This document shows, piece by piece, positions 47,131 through 58,379 of a stretch of 64,000 nucleotides of DNA. A model generated the notes under the pieces. That model was not told the origin of the DNA. It made no database searches and saw only the letters and a program-made list of their open reading frames with translations. Origin of the DNA: Ectobius pallidus. Taxonomy: Eukaryota; Arthropoda; Insecta; Blattodea; Ectobiidae. A program made the translations under genes and the position numbers. The DNA lies in assembly GCA_964059195.1 (NCBI GenBank), contig CAXKWD010000006.1:136708039-136772038 (forward strand). The letters run 5' to 3'. Every line of letters starts with the position of its first letter. The stretch's first letter is position 1.

Positions 47131-48166
47131 AGTTTATATATATATTAATAAAAATGAATTTACAAAAAGGTTGTTGCCCCATCACTTGAGAACGGCTCGA
47201 CCGATTTGGCTGATTTTTGTTTTGTTGTGTTCGTAATTGTCAGGACAAGGTTTGTATGAAAGAAAATTTTTGGAAAATCCACGGGAAAAGTTGGAAATGT
47301 CAAATGAACCACAGTTAAACATCTGCTGTCAATTTTTTACATAACGAAAGTAACGTTTACGGTGTTCACATAGGGCTTTGGATGCTACTGGGCTTTAACA
47401 AATTCTGATACTATCGATGTATTTAATACATTTGTGAAAATAATTCTAGAAGAATAAAATCCACGAAAACAAAGCAGTCACATAGCTTTCTCTACCCTCG
47501 ACATGGAAAATATCATTTTCTCACTTCACATTTTGATGAAGAATAAGCGATCATATTGCAGGGACAACTTAAGTGTGTGCCAGTGAGTATGCTATATCGG
47601 AAGTCGGTAACAAATCCTATCCACTGATACGTCACTCATGGCTGTAGGCTTTGTATTAGTTGAGAAATAGGCCTAGGGATATTTATCAGAGGCCCTAAGC
47701 ATCTAAAAGAAGACAAAATGGGATGGAACATTTCCAGTCCTACGCGCGCAGTATATTATGTCCCGGGTTTTTGGGAAGGAAAAGTATGAAAGTGATATTG
47801 ATTTTTTTTTTTTTACTTCAGCCCCGAAACGGTTGTATGGTAATATGAGAGTGAGAAATACAATTTTCTGTCAATACAATACATTCTTATGTAACCGGAA
47901 TTTCTTTTTCTTCTTATTTACACTCCTCCAAGGCATGGTGTGTAGAAGCAATGGAATGCAACATTCGACATCCTCTATGAGCCATAAAAAGCTATATCTA
48001 GCATTTTCTGAGGGAATAGTCTGAGTGTCATATGTCGTTCTTCCTCATTTCGAATTCTACATACATATTATAAAAGGACCTAGAGTTTGAAAATCGAAAG
48101 TCCTTCATAAGTTAATTTCAAATTACAAAATACAAAACCCGGGCGACGCCGGGCCTTTTAAGCTAG
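47131..48166 (+). mobile_element. Helitron-like element, non-autonomous
   Basis: The 3' end has the GC hairpin CCCGGGCGACGCCGGG (48139-48154) followed by CTTTTAAGCTAG, the CTAG end and hairpin typical of Helitrons. The 5' side opens with TATATATATATTAATAAAAATG and GAACGGCTCGACCGATTTGG, as in many insect Helitrons. No replication-helicase frame. The exact 5' base is uncertain. Confidence 0.6.
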
Positions 48167-48252
48167 TATATATATATTTATTTATGAAATTAATGAACAG
48201 CATATAGCCCTAGCATACTTGCACTTGGTGAAATAGGGCTGCTTGTATAGGA

Positions 48253-48283
<31 letters not shown>

Positions 48284-48315
48284 CATATATTATTCATATA
48301 ATAATAATGTAATAC

Positions 48316-48393
<78 letters not shown>
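48253..48393. repeat. (AAT)n and (ATT)n microsatellites
   Basis: AAT run at 48253-48284 and a long ATT run at 48317-48393, separated by TATATTATTCATATAAT-like sequence. Confidence 0.95.
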
Positions 48394-48395
<2 letters not shown>

Positions 48396-48597
48396 GAATT
48401 CAGAAAACCTTATACACTGAGAATATTGTTTTTTTTTGTTAACTTAATCTTAATGGCATGTTTACTGTTACATCAGAACTATTATACAGCTTATATTAAA
48501 TTGTTATAATTTCGTTATAATAATTGGGAAAAAATAAATTTAAGTCGCACCTTGGATGAATGTTCCCACCCACAACTCCCTCGCGATGCACTTTCTT

Positions 48598-48815
48598 TTA
48601 TACCACTTCTTCTGTCCTCATATTACGTAGAAACTCGTGATTGGACGTTGGTAGTGTGACGTCATACCGGTAAACAAAAGTTGACAGGCTTACTAACCTC
48701 TGGAAGATATAATATGCTACATTTTTGAAACCTACAAACAGTGTATCGTACATTATTCGAAAATTCAAGGGCGCTTCGCTTCGGCTGCCGCCTCCGCTCG
48801 CGCACTTAAATATGT
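48598..48815 (+). repeat. Dispersed repeat R2, copy B
   Basis: Same landmarks as 28370-28600 (GAAACTCGTGATTGGACGTT, GTGTGACGTCAT, CAAACAGTGTATCGTACATT, GCGCTTCGCTTCGG). It is followed at 48860-49060 by the foldback core TTTTGGTGCAAGGG and three GATCGGGAGT words, two of them GATCGGGAGTGCCGAG. Confidence 0.65.
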
Positions 48816-49084
48816 GGATAGTGTTATGCATTATTTAGACTATGTGAAGAGGTGATTGTGGTTTGATCGGGAGTGCCGAGTGAGCTAGAGGGTTGTCATT
48901 TTGGTGCAAGGGTTAGTAGCTGGTATTTGGTACGATCGGGAGTTTGGAGAGAAGGAACGATCGGGAGTGCCGAGATAACAAGCGTGTGGTCGCCAATAGC
49001 AACGCATTGTTCGGAGCGTAAGGGGCGACTTACTCTTATCTTTCGCCGGTAAATTAATAATAATAGCCACAATAAGAAAAATAG

Positions 49085-49300
49085 GCCTCAGTAAAACTAA
49101 ACTACACTATATTCCGTCGCGCTACAGTCCTTGTGGGACTAGGCCTACCATCCGATTGCTGCGTTATCTATCATAGGCAGATGGCAGGATTCGAAGCATG
49201 CGGTCATCATGCCGACTACCACGGCCGTTATTCATGTTTTTTAGTGGCCGGAGCCGCTACTTCTTCGTCAGGAACCTCCTCAGTTGGTCTCATGAGGTGG
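49085..49300 (-). mobile_element. SINE family 1, copy 1 (head lost)
   Basis: On minus: AGAAGTAGCGGCTCCGGCC, TAACGGCCGTGGTAGTCGGC, ATCCTGCCATCTGCCTATG and a decayed AGTGTAGTTTAGTT tail, matching the body of 58006-58295. Confidence 0.65.
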
Positions 49301-49849
49301 CTCAGTTGGTGGCTTAATACCAGGTAAATATCGGAGACGTAGCCTTTGAAGTGATCTTTTACCATAGAAATTTCACTTGCATTTAGGTTAGTTGCTCGTA
49401 AATTTATCAATAAAATCCGGATCTCTCGTTATATATCCCATGAAAATATGTAAGGTTTAGAAATCAATGTGAGAAATTGTAATATCCTGCCACGCGTTAA
49501 AACATAACATTGACTTTTCTTCTATTAACTTTAATGCTTGAATAAAAAACCAAACCAATGAATAATTTTATTTCCTCATTTATTGCAGTCTGTCAGAGAA
49601 GTCATGGAGCAATGGGAAGTTCGTTTTTATTACGTGAAGTTTTGTCTCGGTGACAGTTGACGGTTCCTACGAACTAAACATGTAAATGCTACATCGAATC
49701 GTATTAACTACATTCTATATTTAATCTCATTCTCTCATTGACAATCTAGACAACTCATTTGAAACTCAAGTTTTTTTTCTTAATTTTTTTTTTTTAATTT
49801 TTTTTTTTTATTCTTGACATTGCTTTCACTTCACATTCTGATATAGAAA

Positions 49850-50195
49850 AAGAGGCCGTAATGCAAAGAGGGCGTATTCAGTTGTTTCAACCTGATGAAG
49901 AGGTATAGGGTTTTGTTCAGCAGGGAATACTAAGTTTCTACAAACAGTGAGTGGCTTATAACTATCCTTCAGAAACATCTTGCCAAAAAATGTTTCAAAT
50001 AAAAGTTTTAGCTCTTTGTATAGGCACCTCATGTACAAAATTTAAACAAAATTGTACGAGCCGTTTTCGAGAAAATCGCGAAAAACGATATTTTCTTTAT
50101 GTAGGCTTAAAAGTACGAGAAAGTCGTCGCCAACCTTCGTGTCTCATTCCCAGAAAATACCTAACCCAAATATAAAATTGTGTTCTCATACGATT
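49850..50195 (-). repeat. Fragment of the 34057-35810 element family
   Basis: Reverse complement matches 34850-35175 (TTTTCGAGAAAATCG, GTGTCTCATTCCCAGAAAATACCTAACCC and neighbouring words). No terminal repeats remain. Confidence 0.6.
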
Positions 50196-51230
50196 TTTCG
50201 TTCCGGAGTTAGGCTGTTCACAGGCACACAGGCATATTTCTTAAAATAGCATTTTTGGATTCAATCTGAAAACTTGTATTTATGTTAAAATCTGAACATC
50301 AAATTCCGGAGTCGAACACAATATTTCCTATACTTATAGTACCAGTACGGACAGAGGAATAATAAAATGAATTAGTATTACACTAAATCACTGTATTTTT
50401 AAAACAATTCTAAATTCTTCGAGTGTAATGTATGCCTCGAGTCGACTCACCCACCAAAAAATGAATACGAGAACAATTCTCAGTATAAAATCTGTCGGTA
50501 TGTAGGACTAACAATCTTTTTACCTTCTTGCACCAAGTGCCTAAAAGTATTGTAGCTTCCAACGTCATAAAATGTAGGGCCTACGGCAAAATGGATGAAA
50601 AAGTTCATGAGTGATATACATAAGTTGCAAGAAAAATATGCATAACTTGTTAGTCTTCCGATGATAAAATAACAAAATATGTTTTTAAAAAATGTTACGC
50701 TATTACATTACTTCCAGAAGGGATTGTAATTATGACATTTTTGTAATTCAGACTGTAAACACAGCAGAAATTTAGTTAACAATATGTTTGTGTTTCTATA
50801 ATGATAATATTAAAATTATTGGTATTAAAATGTTCGTTGATCTTCGTGATTTGAATGGTACGTTGTTCTTAACAAATGGTTTCCTTTCTTTGTTATTACT
50901 ACGTATATCATTATTAGTGTAGGGGTCCTAATTAATTACATTTTGCTTGTATTTTACTTGTATAAATATTTTCAATTAATAATATTTAAAGTTAGTAACT
51001 TGAGAATCAACATCTATTCCGGCAAAAACCACGATTTTTTTTTTTTTTAATTTCAGCTTACATAAATTCTAAATTTGTGTTCCAAGTTTTACCTTTTCGT
51101 AAATACTGAAATACTGTAGACTAGTATATTAAATAATTTATATTGGCGAAGAGTTTTATAGCTCTAGATATGAAAAAAGTTAGATATTAAAATTCCAGTC
51201 AGAAAATACAGCACGAAAAATTCAGGAACA

Positions 51231-51352
51231 AGAAAATAAATTAGTCGAGTATTCCTTATTTACCGGTCTTGGTGACCTCTAGTGTTCTGGGAGAAAATAA
51301 ATTAGTCGAGTATTCCTTATTTACAGGTCTTGGTGACCTCTAGTGTTCTGGG
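51231..51352. repeat. 61-bp tandem duplication
   Basis: Units at 51231-51291 and 51292-51352 (AGAAAATAAATTAGTCGAGT through GTGTTCTGGG) differ at about one base (TTTACCGG / TTTACAGG). Confidence 0.9.
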
Positions 51353-51384
51353 AGGTTGTCATTACTTAAAGAACTACTAATTTC

Positions 51385-51520
51385 TGGTAGAAGCTGAGTC
51401 AGAGCCATAAAGCCACTAGATGGAATCGGCGGATCAAAAATCGAATGACTTCATCGGGAATCGAACCTGCGGCCTTCTAGTTTGTGGGACTGCCTCAAAG
51501 AACTCCACTGTCGTACTGCA
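51385..51520 (-). repeat. tRNA-like SINE fragment
   Basis: On minus, AAGGCCGCAGGTTCGATTCCC gives a B box, followed by a short body (ATTCGATTTTTGATCCGCC). The A-box half is weak. Confidence 0.4.
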
Positions 51521-51534
51521 GAAATAATTTGCCT

Positions 51535-52330
51535 ACCGTTTTTTAAAAAATCTACCTAATGGATACCATGTCATGATTTTCGAAAAATTCTTTCATATCT
51601 TTACGTTGCATGCTCCACTAAGTACGAAACCACCGCCCGTTCAAAATTTACACGATAGCGGCCGTAATTTTGAAGATATGAACCAAATTTTAATATGTTA
51701 TTTCTAGGCCCAATAGTTCGGACAAGTTCGTTCATGAGCAAATTTGGCCCAAGGGGGAGGGGGGTCGGGGGAGGGGGTTGAAATTTTTAAAAATGCATAT
51801 CTCGGCCCCTATGAAGTATAGAGGGAAACTTTGTTTGAATAAATTAGAGTACTCCCTATGGAGTTCACAGTGACACCAACGATTCGGGGGTTCGAGTGAG
51901 GGTGGGGGTGGGGGGATGAAAATTCGAAACTTTTGAAACCACGTCTTGTGGGGTATCGTTGAAAAGCTCTTGATGAGTACTCTACAAATCAATAACTAGT
52001 TTCTTGATAGCTCTCATATGACGCGAGATTTTAATGTTTGAAAATAATATCACTTAAAAGAATTATTATAATATCATAATTTTGTCTTGTTTAGCGGCTT
52101 TGCTAATTTTATTCATTGCTGATATTGCGCACGGCCTCCAAGAATATTATATCCTATTCTTGTTGTCAAAACAAATGATTGTAGGCTCTTCCTCTTTACT
52201 GAATTCAGTTCTTATTACTGCGGGTTTGCCATGCCAAGGCTAAAAAAGAAGAGTGCTGCGCAGCGATAATAAATTAAACCAAAAGCACTTTGAAATCTAC
52301 CTCAGCCTGTAGGCCTGCCTAAAGGGATTT
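51535..52330 (+). repeat. Dispersed repeat R1, copy B
   Basis: Inverted partner of 764-1440, with the same order of landmarks: ATGGATACCATGTCATG, AGGGGGGTCGGGGGAGGG, GGAGTTCACAGTGACACC, GATGAGTACTCTAC and GGCCTGCCTAAAGGG. It carries AT-rich sequence at 52030-52200 that is shorter or replaced in copy A. Confidence 0.7.
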
Positions 52331-52734
52331 TTAACTTTAGAATCATGTTTAATTTCTTCTGCAAAGGAATCTTGGAATCAGTGAAGCAGTTGGTTATCGG
52401 GAAAAAATAACAGAAAGGGGAGTTATGTTTGTATAAGTACTCTTTTATAATTCATCGAATGTGTTCTACCCACATTTGAAAACATGTTTTCGTTTCACAG
52501 AATCATATACCATTCTGAAATAGACTTCAATACGAATATTGAAGAAGATAAAAATCAATCGAACACGCAAGGTTCAGTCGAGCTACTTCTGCTGTTTGAC
52601 CTTAACCTTATAAAAATAACCATAAAACACATCTAGTGACGGCTAAAAAAACCTTTTCCAAGTAAATATAAACTATAACACTTACTTCCAAAGGAAAACA
52701 TGGTGTGAGTTTGACGCACGAGAAGCCATGTTAT

Positions 52735-52805
52735 CAGCCGGATTTAAACGCTGAAACACTGGGTTGAATGGCAAGCACGTTAACCACTCGTCCACTGAGA
52801 AGATT
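52735..52805 (-). repeat. tRNA-like SINE head
   Basis: On minus, TGGACGAGTGGTTAACGTGC is an A-box-like start; TTTAAATCCGGCTG is a degenerate B region. Confidence 0.35.
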
Positions 52806-53164
52806 TGACGTTAACTCATATGATTTGTGTAATCATTCATCCAACTTAACCAGGAATTTGGTTGACTGATGGCAAATGTAGAAATCTAAATATCTTCCAA
52901 AGGTGTTTTTAAAACAGTCAGAAATATGAAGGGATTAATTTGATTTAATTCTGGAAACACTATCTTCTTTAAAAACATCTTATCGAATAGTTTCAGTTTT
53001 ATCCAGAGAGTTTTAAGTTTTATCCGCATGGATTCGGTAGTTTTTTTTTTTTTTCATTTCGTGGCGTTGTTCGTTAATATAATATGTTTCTATCGTTAAT
53101 CATCCTTATGATCTAACTGAGTTAAATTCTTGTTCGCATTTCACTTGTAATAAATTACTATTTT

Positions 53165-53446
53165 GTCGGCCACAGTGGTGTATAAGTAGCGTGCCCGTCT
53201 CTAGATCCGAAGGTCGCGGGTACAGACTCGGCCACGATCGATGGATTTTTCATGACATAAATATCCTGGGCACGGAGTCCTCCGGAAGCGAGTCAAATAT
53301 GGGGAGGGTAAAAAATTTACGGCACGCTAAAGAACTCCAAGCCTAAATTAGACAAAATTCTTCGGCCCTTTCACGTCTAAGTAACACCTTAGTTTCCTGC
53401 GGGGGTTGTGAGGCGATGGGGCTTACCACCTGTTTATCTGCTCTCT

Positions 53447-53490
<44 letters not shown>

Positions 53491-53496
53491 CTCTCT
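53165..53496 (+). mobile_element. SINE family 2, copy 2
   Basis: tRNA-like head (CAGTGGTGTATAAGTAGCG; CTCTAGATCCGAAGGTCGCG), the body GGCACGGAGTCCTCCGG, a 3' stretch AGTTTCCTGCGGGGGTTGTG, and a terminal (CT)n tract from 53455. Confidence 0.65.
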
Positions 53497-54212
53497 CGGA
53501 AAATATGCGTAACCAAATTAGTCTACGTACCGAAACCTCCACTAGCAGGCACTATGCCCTCAACCGGTGGGATGGGGGTGGGGGGCCTACAAGGATGAAC
53601 GAGTACGAAATTAATGTTTTGTGAAACATATTGCACGCTGAGCAACGACAAACATGAAGTGGCATCAAGAAGAGTCAAGTTATTTGACATGTATTGTGGC
53701 ATTTTCGAATGACAAATTACCATGAACTGTATTTCCAGAAATGACGTTTCATGTGAAAATGAAACAAAATTATTCAAACGGGCAGCATGACGGAATTTTG
53801 TAAAGCTTTATAAAATTTTTGCAATAAAATTATCTGGTAGTTATTGTACAAGATAATGCAAGCGTCAAGCACCAAATTCCCGTAGCATGAGATTATACGG
53901 TAGTCATAGTCGATGATGAGATATATTTTGAATTGGTTCGTTTACAATGCAAGTTTTGTTTCCTTTGAACTGACGCAGAAACATCAATCATTAATAAACC
54001 AGCTTTGTTTCATTGAAATACGAATCGTTTACGTCAATGAAGCAAACTGCGATAATACTTTAAGCTTCTATGAAGCTCACCTCTTGCAATGAATAATAAA
54101 CAATATCCGTCTAAAATACAATGCTATTGGAGTTCTATGTAGGATTAGCTAGCGATAGTGAATTAGTGTATAGTGTGTAGCGATAATGAACTCGACTCTC
54201 GACTTGGAAAAT

Positions 54213-54310
54213 TGAATATTAAAATGTATAGGCCTATGAATGCCAAAAACAAGAATCAAATTTTCTACCTGTAGTACCCACAGTGCATTCAGAGAAAGTA
54301 AAACTTAGCA
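54213..54310 (-). repeat. Repeat R4, empty copy
   Basis: The reverse complement matches 57972-57993 plus 58308-58375, without the SINE. It carries TACCCACAGTGCA on the plus strand where the other copy has TACCCACAATGCA, a Staf/ZNF143-type word. Confidence 0.7.
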
Positions 54311-54856
54311 CCGCGATCTGTGTCAGACATGTTCAGAGCGAAATCAGTTAGCTGTTTTTGTTTTCTCCATGTTAAAACACGTCTTCTTTATTTCTCCTCT
54401 AAAACCATATCTAAAAAAGGCGAAAAGGAAAAGGGTATACAAAAACGATTAAAAGTGTTTTGTTGTTGTGAAAATTAAAACCAGCAAACTTGTAAGTAAA
54501 GAAAACATTTGTTTATTAGGAATTAATTGTATATATAGGCCCCATATAGCAAATACAAATTATTCACACTAATTTTCGAGTACATTTTTTCCCCTTTTCG
54601 GTCACTTTTGTGGATTAGCTGCGGAATTCGCTTATCGACGGTTGCCGTGCCAACCATTCCAAGGGTAACGGATATTTCAAATGAATATTTCTAGTTTTGT
54701 TGGTTCCGAAAATGGTTTCTGCGGAAAAAATGCCACTTTTCTACCCGAACAAAAGACTTTAAATATTTTTGGACTTATGAAGCTTGCACTATCTATAAGA
54801 GTTCGAGGTCTGCACTTCATGCGGTGCTAAGATTTCTTGTTAAGCTTCTCTTTGTA

Positions 54857-55030
54857 ATGGCAGCTTTTATGAAGCCGGAGAGGCAAAAGTCAACAGTGCA
54901 TGAGAGAACTGAAAGAAAAGTGCCTGTGAGAAGGTCGTCAAGTGATTATTTTCATGTCGTACACGCAGTAGACAAAGTACTGAAGTCGTTTGACGAACAG
55001 CCCGCTTCTCGTGTAACATGTACGAGATAA
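54857..55030 (+). CDS. Small hypothetical ORF
   Basis: ATG in TTTGTAATGGCAG opens 57 codons ending in TAA. The product is hydrophilic and basic (MAAFMKPERQKSTVHERTER at the start, then a serine-rich stretch and HAVDKVLKSFDE). There is no match to a family I know and no obvious repeat hallmark. It may be chance, or a 3' coding end. It lies just before a LINE remnant. Confidence 0.15.
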   Translation: MAAFMKPERQKSTVHERTERKVPVRRSSSDYFHVVHAVDKVLKSFDEQPASRVTCTR

Positions 55031-55297
55031 ATTTACTATACTTTAATATTTATGACAGGTAAATAAGCAAATTTGTTTGCTTCTCGGTGTTGACAGGTTA
55101 TTCAGGCCTATATCATTTCATTACCACATATTAATTTTTATTTTTTTTTTATTCATTCCTATTTTTATATTCATCTGAGATCTTGATATCTATCAGTCTC
55201 CTCTACAGTTGCAATAAAATTCCTGGACATACCGGCCTATTTCACTATCATTATTTATACAACGAATTACCTTAATTGGTAATTAGTAATACAATTA

Positions 55298-56120
55298 GTG
55301 AGCGCACAGGTAGGCCTGAAATTGAACCCATCGAAGACAAAATTGATGACTAATAGAAGGGAAGTGGACATCACAATAACCGACAAGGAACCTCTGGAAT
55401 ACGTCCAGGAAACTACTTACTTAGGCCAAATCATCTCTTTCAACAACGCAATGGACAAGATATTAACACATCGCATAGCAGCAGCATGGTCCAAATTCTG
55501 GTCACTGAAATTCATTCTTTTAGACAAAGCCTACAACCTACATCTGAAAACACAAACAATGAACATGTGTACTCTACCAGCACTACTGTATGGCTCGGAA
55601 ACATGGAGTCTAACTAAGAAGCATAAACAATCAATAGAAGTATGTCAAAGAAAAATGAAAAGAAAAATCTTGGGCATCACATTAAGAGACAAAATTCCAA
55701 ACCAGGAAATAAGGAAAAGAACAAGAATAAAGGATGCCGCGACCAAAGGAAGCAGCTTAAAATGGAGATGGGCAGGACATGTTATGGGACAGCGTCCTAG
55801 TAGATGGACTCATAAAGTGACGGCATGGGATCCCAGGATTGGACAGAGGAACGTTGGAAGGCAGAAAACTCGATGGGAAGACGAACTTAGGAGGACCTTT
55901 GGCAACAGATGGACAACGAGAGCTAAAGACAGAAGAGAGTGGAAACAACTTGTGAACACAGCTCTCAGGACAATAAACTAGGCTGAACTTTCCCGGAATG
56001 GCTAACCGGGACTGCAGTACCCAGCCACCTTTCTATGAAAGAGGCCCTTGCCCAACATGGATGCATATGGGCTAATTACTAATAAAATTAGCCAATGTTA
56101 AGAAAAGAAAGAAAAATAAT
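55298..56120 (+). mobile_element. RTE-type LINE, 5'-truncated 3' end
   Basis: One open frame of about 227 codons to TAG at 55979. It holds the region after the RT palm: NPSKTKLMTNRREVDI, EYVQETTYLGQIISFNNAMD, PALLYGSETWSLTKK, KILGITLRDKIPNQEIRKRT, LKWRWAGHVMGQ and GRQKTRWEDELRR. These are marks of RTE/BovB-type LINE C-termini. It is the best preserved LINE piece here. A short 3' leader with GCCCAACATGGATGCATATG and an A-rich AAGAAAAGAAAG tail follows. The catalytic residues lie in the missing 5' part, so it makes no active enzyme. Confidence 0.8.
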
Positions 56121-56239
56121 TTATAAAATAAGATATAACAGAAACAAGCTACCGGTATTAGATACTGAAACACTAAATAATAATAATACTTACTTATTCA
56201 ATGGCAATTCCTCAGCAAGCTAATGGAATATTACCTATT

Positions 56240-56460
56240 TTATGGAACCCGGAGGTACATTGTCGCGTTTATCTGAGCCCGCCATTCAACCCTATTCTGA
56301 ACTAACTCTATCCAATCATCCCTCGCAAATCCTACTTCCCTTAAATCTATCCTAATATTGTCCTCCCACCTACTTTTGAGATATGTCTTTCCTCCCCCAT
56401 GCGCGCAACATGTCCAGCCCATTTCATCGTCCGTGATTTAATTACCCTTAGGCTACTAGT
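56240..56460 (-). mobile_element. LINE 3' end fragment, minus strand
   Basis: On minus the frame reads SRWEDNIRIDLREVGFARDD, then WRAQINATMYLRVP, a conserved C-terminal block of a LINE family common in blattodean insects. Different from the family just to its right. Confidence 0.65.
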
Positions 56461-56477
56461 TATCCTTAATTACCCTT

Positions 56478-56543
56478 AAAAACTTTCGACCTGGTCTAGG
56501 GCTGTACTTGACGGTACAGCCCTAGACCAGGTCGAAAGTTTTT
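56478..56543. repeat. Perfect 29-bp hairpin at LINE junction
   Basis: Arms 56478-56506 and 56515-56543 are exact reverse complements, with loop CTTGACGG. The right arm is the start of the LINE frame (ends GGTCGAAAGTTTTT). Next bases outward do not pair. Confidence 0.95.
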
Positions 56544-57110
56544 GTTACTTGGGTAGCATTATCAATAAGTTTAACAAGTGTGACACAGAAATTAAGAGAA
56601 GAATAAACCTGGCTAAACAAGCATTTCAGAACAAAAGGAATCTTCTCACAAATAACCATTTAAGCAAGGAAGTAAGGAAAAAATTTGCCAAAACATTTGT
56701 AAGTTGTGTATTAACTTATGGATGTGAAACATGGACAATAGGAAAAGCAGAAGCCAAGAAACTAGAAGCAGCAGAAATGTGGATATGGAGAAGGCTAACA
56801 AAGACGAGTTGGGTGGATAGGAAAACAAATGAAGAAGTGCTTAATGAAGTGATGGAAGAGAGATCCCTTCTGAATTCAATTGAGAGTAGAAGAGCAAAGT
56901 TAGTGGGTCATACATTTCGGCACAATGGTCTACTCATTAACATTTTTGAAGGGAAAATACTGGGAAAGAAATCAAGAGGACGTCCAAGAAATTCATTTAT
57001 TAAAAACATGATAAAGGATATGGATGTGCTGTCATACGAAACTCTAAAGAGAACAGCGATGAAGAGGAAGACATGGCTACTACAACAAGGCATTGCCTTT
57101 AGATCCTGAT
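56507..57110 (+). mobile_element. LINE 3' end fragment, plus strand
   Basis: Frame of about 186 codons to a TGA: FCYLGSIINKFNKCDTEIKR, LTYGCETWTIGKAEAKKLEA, EMWIWRRLTKTSWVDRKTNE, then AKLVGHTFRHNGLL and GKKSRGRPRNSFI. This is the post-palm and C-terminal part of an endonuclease-RT LINE, open but 5'-truncated. Its left end coincides with a perfect hairpin. Confidence 0.75.
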
Positions 57111-57279
57111 GATGAGGCTACTATACCCAGTGAAGAGTACAGGTCATGAAGCTCGCCATTATGCAGTTTTCTCCAGTAACCATTTTAATTTCTCTTAGGT
57201 CCAAATATTTTCCTAAGCACCCTGTTTTCGAACACTTTCAGATTATGTTTTTCCTGATCATTAAACTACCATAAATAAA

Positions 57280-57280
<1 letters not shown>

Positions 57281-57322
<42 letters not shown>
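57281..57322. repeat. (AAT)n microsatellite
   Basis: Uninterrupted run of ATA/AAT units. Confidence 0.95.
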
Positions 57323-57479
57323 TTTGGCTTAAATCTCTCTTACAAATCCCATAGCTAAAATGTTTCTAAAAGATCCATTGCTTCCATGCGTGAGTCAATA
57401 CTTAATTATACATACCCATTATAATCTCAATGATAAGTAAATTCCAAAACAGCACTTGCCTTTGCGAGTGGGAAAAAGC

Positions 57480-57570
57480 CCGTAAACTCCACTGAGATTG
57501 GCAGATTAGAAGATCTGGACCCGTGACCACCTGAGTTCGTAACCCTACAGCCTTCGCCACTCTGCCAAAA
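57480..57570 (-). repeat. tRNA-like SINE fragment
   Basis: On minus, TGGCAGAGTGGCGAAGGCTG is an A-box-like start; GGGTTACGAACTCAGG is a weak B box. Confidence 0.35.
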
Positions 57571-58005
57571 GTTTCAAGAATTATTTTTAAAATTATTTTT
57601 TAAGGCGTTAGGGGCTTTTAAATAGTCTGTAACTTAGGTATGCATTTTTAATTCTTTCGAATTTAATAAGTCACGAGACATGAGTATAAAGCTGACAGAT
57701 CTCTGGTCACAATCTAAAAAATTGTATCTAATCCGGGCAGTTATAAAGATAGGTATTATCGATATAGGCTATGGTAGGCAATTTCATGTTTCCAAAGAAC
57801 AGCAATTGAACGTATAATAATACGTATTTATCAGATGAATCTATGTAGCTGATAAGAACGTAACATTATTTTCCTTGTCTATATGGAAGACTTAGTAACA
57901 TGTTTCCGATTTTTCTTTTTAACCAGATTGATTCAGTCCCTTCACTCCCTGGAAACTAATTATGCCAAACGTTGCTAAGTTTTACTTTCTCTGTATGCAT
58001 TGTGG

Positions 58006-58295
58006 TCCGCCGGCGTGGTCTTGTGGTTAGCGTCGCTGACTACAGATCCGTCGGCCCGGGTTCGATTCCTCGGATTTTTCTGAGGTAGGGAGGTCTGGTG
58101 ATTCCAAACTGAGGAGCTACTTGATAGAGAAGTAGCGGCTCCGGTCAAGAAAACCACCATTAACGGCCGTGGGTGTCGGTATGCTGACCACATGCCCCCC
58201 AATCCTGCCATCTACCTACGGGAGATGATGCAGCGGTCGGGTGGTTGGCCAAGTCCCTCCAGGGATGTAGCGCCACGGAGTTTAGTTTAGTTTAG
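58006..58295 (+). mobile_element. SINE family 1, full length, with target duplication
   Basis: 290 bases with a tRNA-like head (A box in GTCTTGTGGTTAGCGTCGC, B box GGGTTCGATTCC), body GGTAGGGAGGTCTGGTGATT and AACGGCCGTGGGTGTCGG, and a GTTTA-repeat tail. It is bordered by a perfect 12-bp duplication TATGCATTGTGG (57994-58005, 58296-58307). The unoccupied counterpart of this site is seen at 54213-54310. Confidence 0.9.
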
Positions 58296-58379
58296 TATGC
58301 ATTGTGGGTACTACAGGCAGAGCATTTGATTCTTGTTTTTTGCATTCATAAGCCTATACATTTTGATATTCTCTTAATA

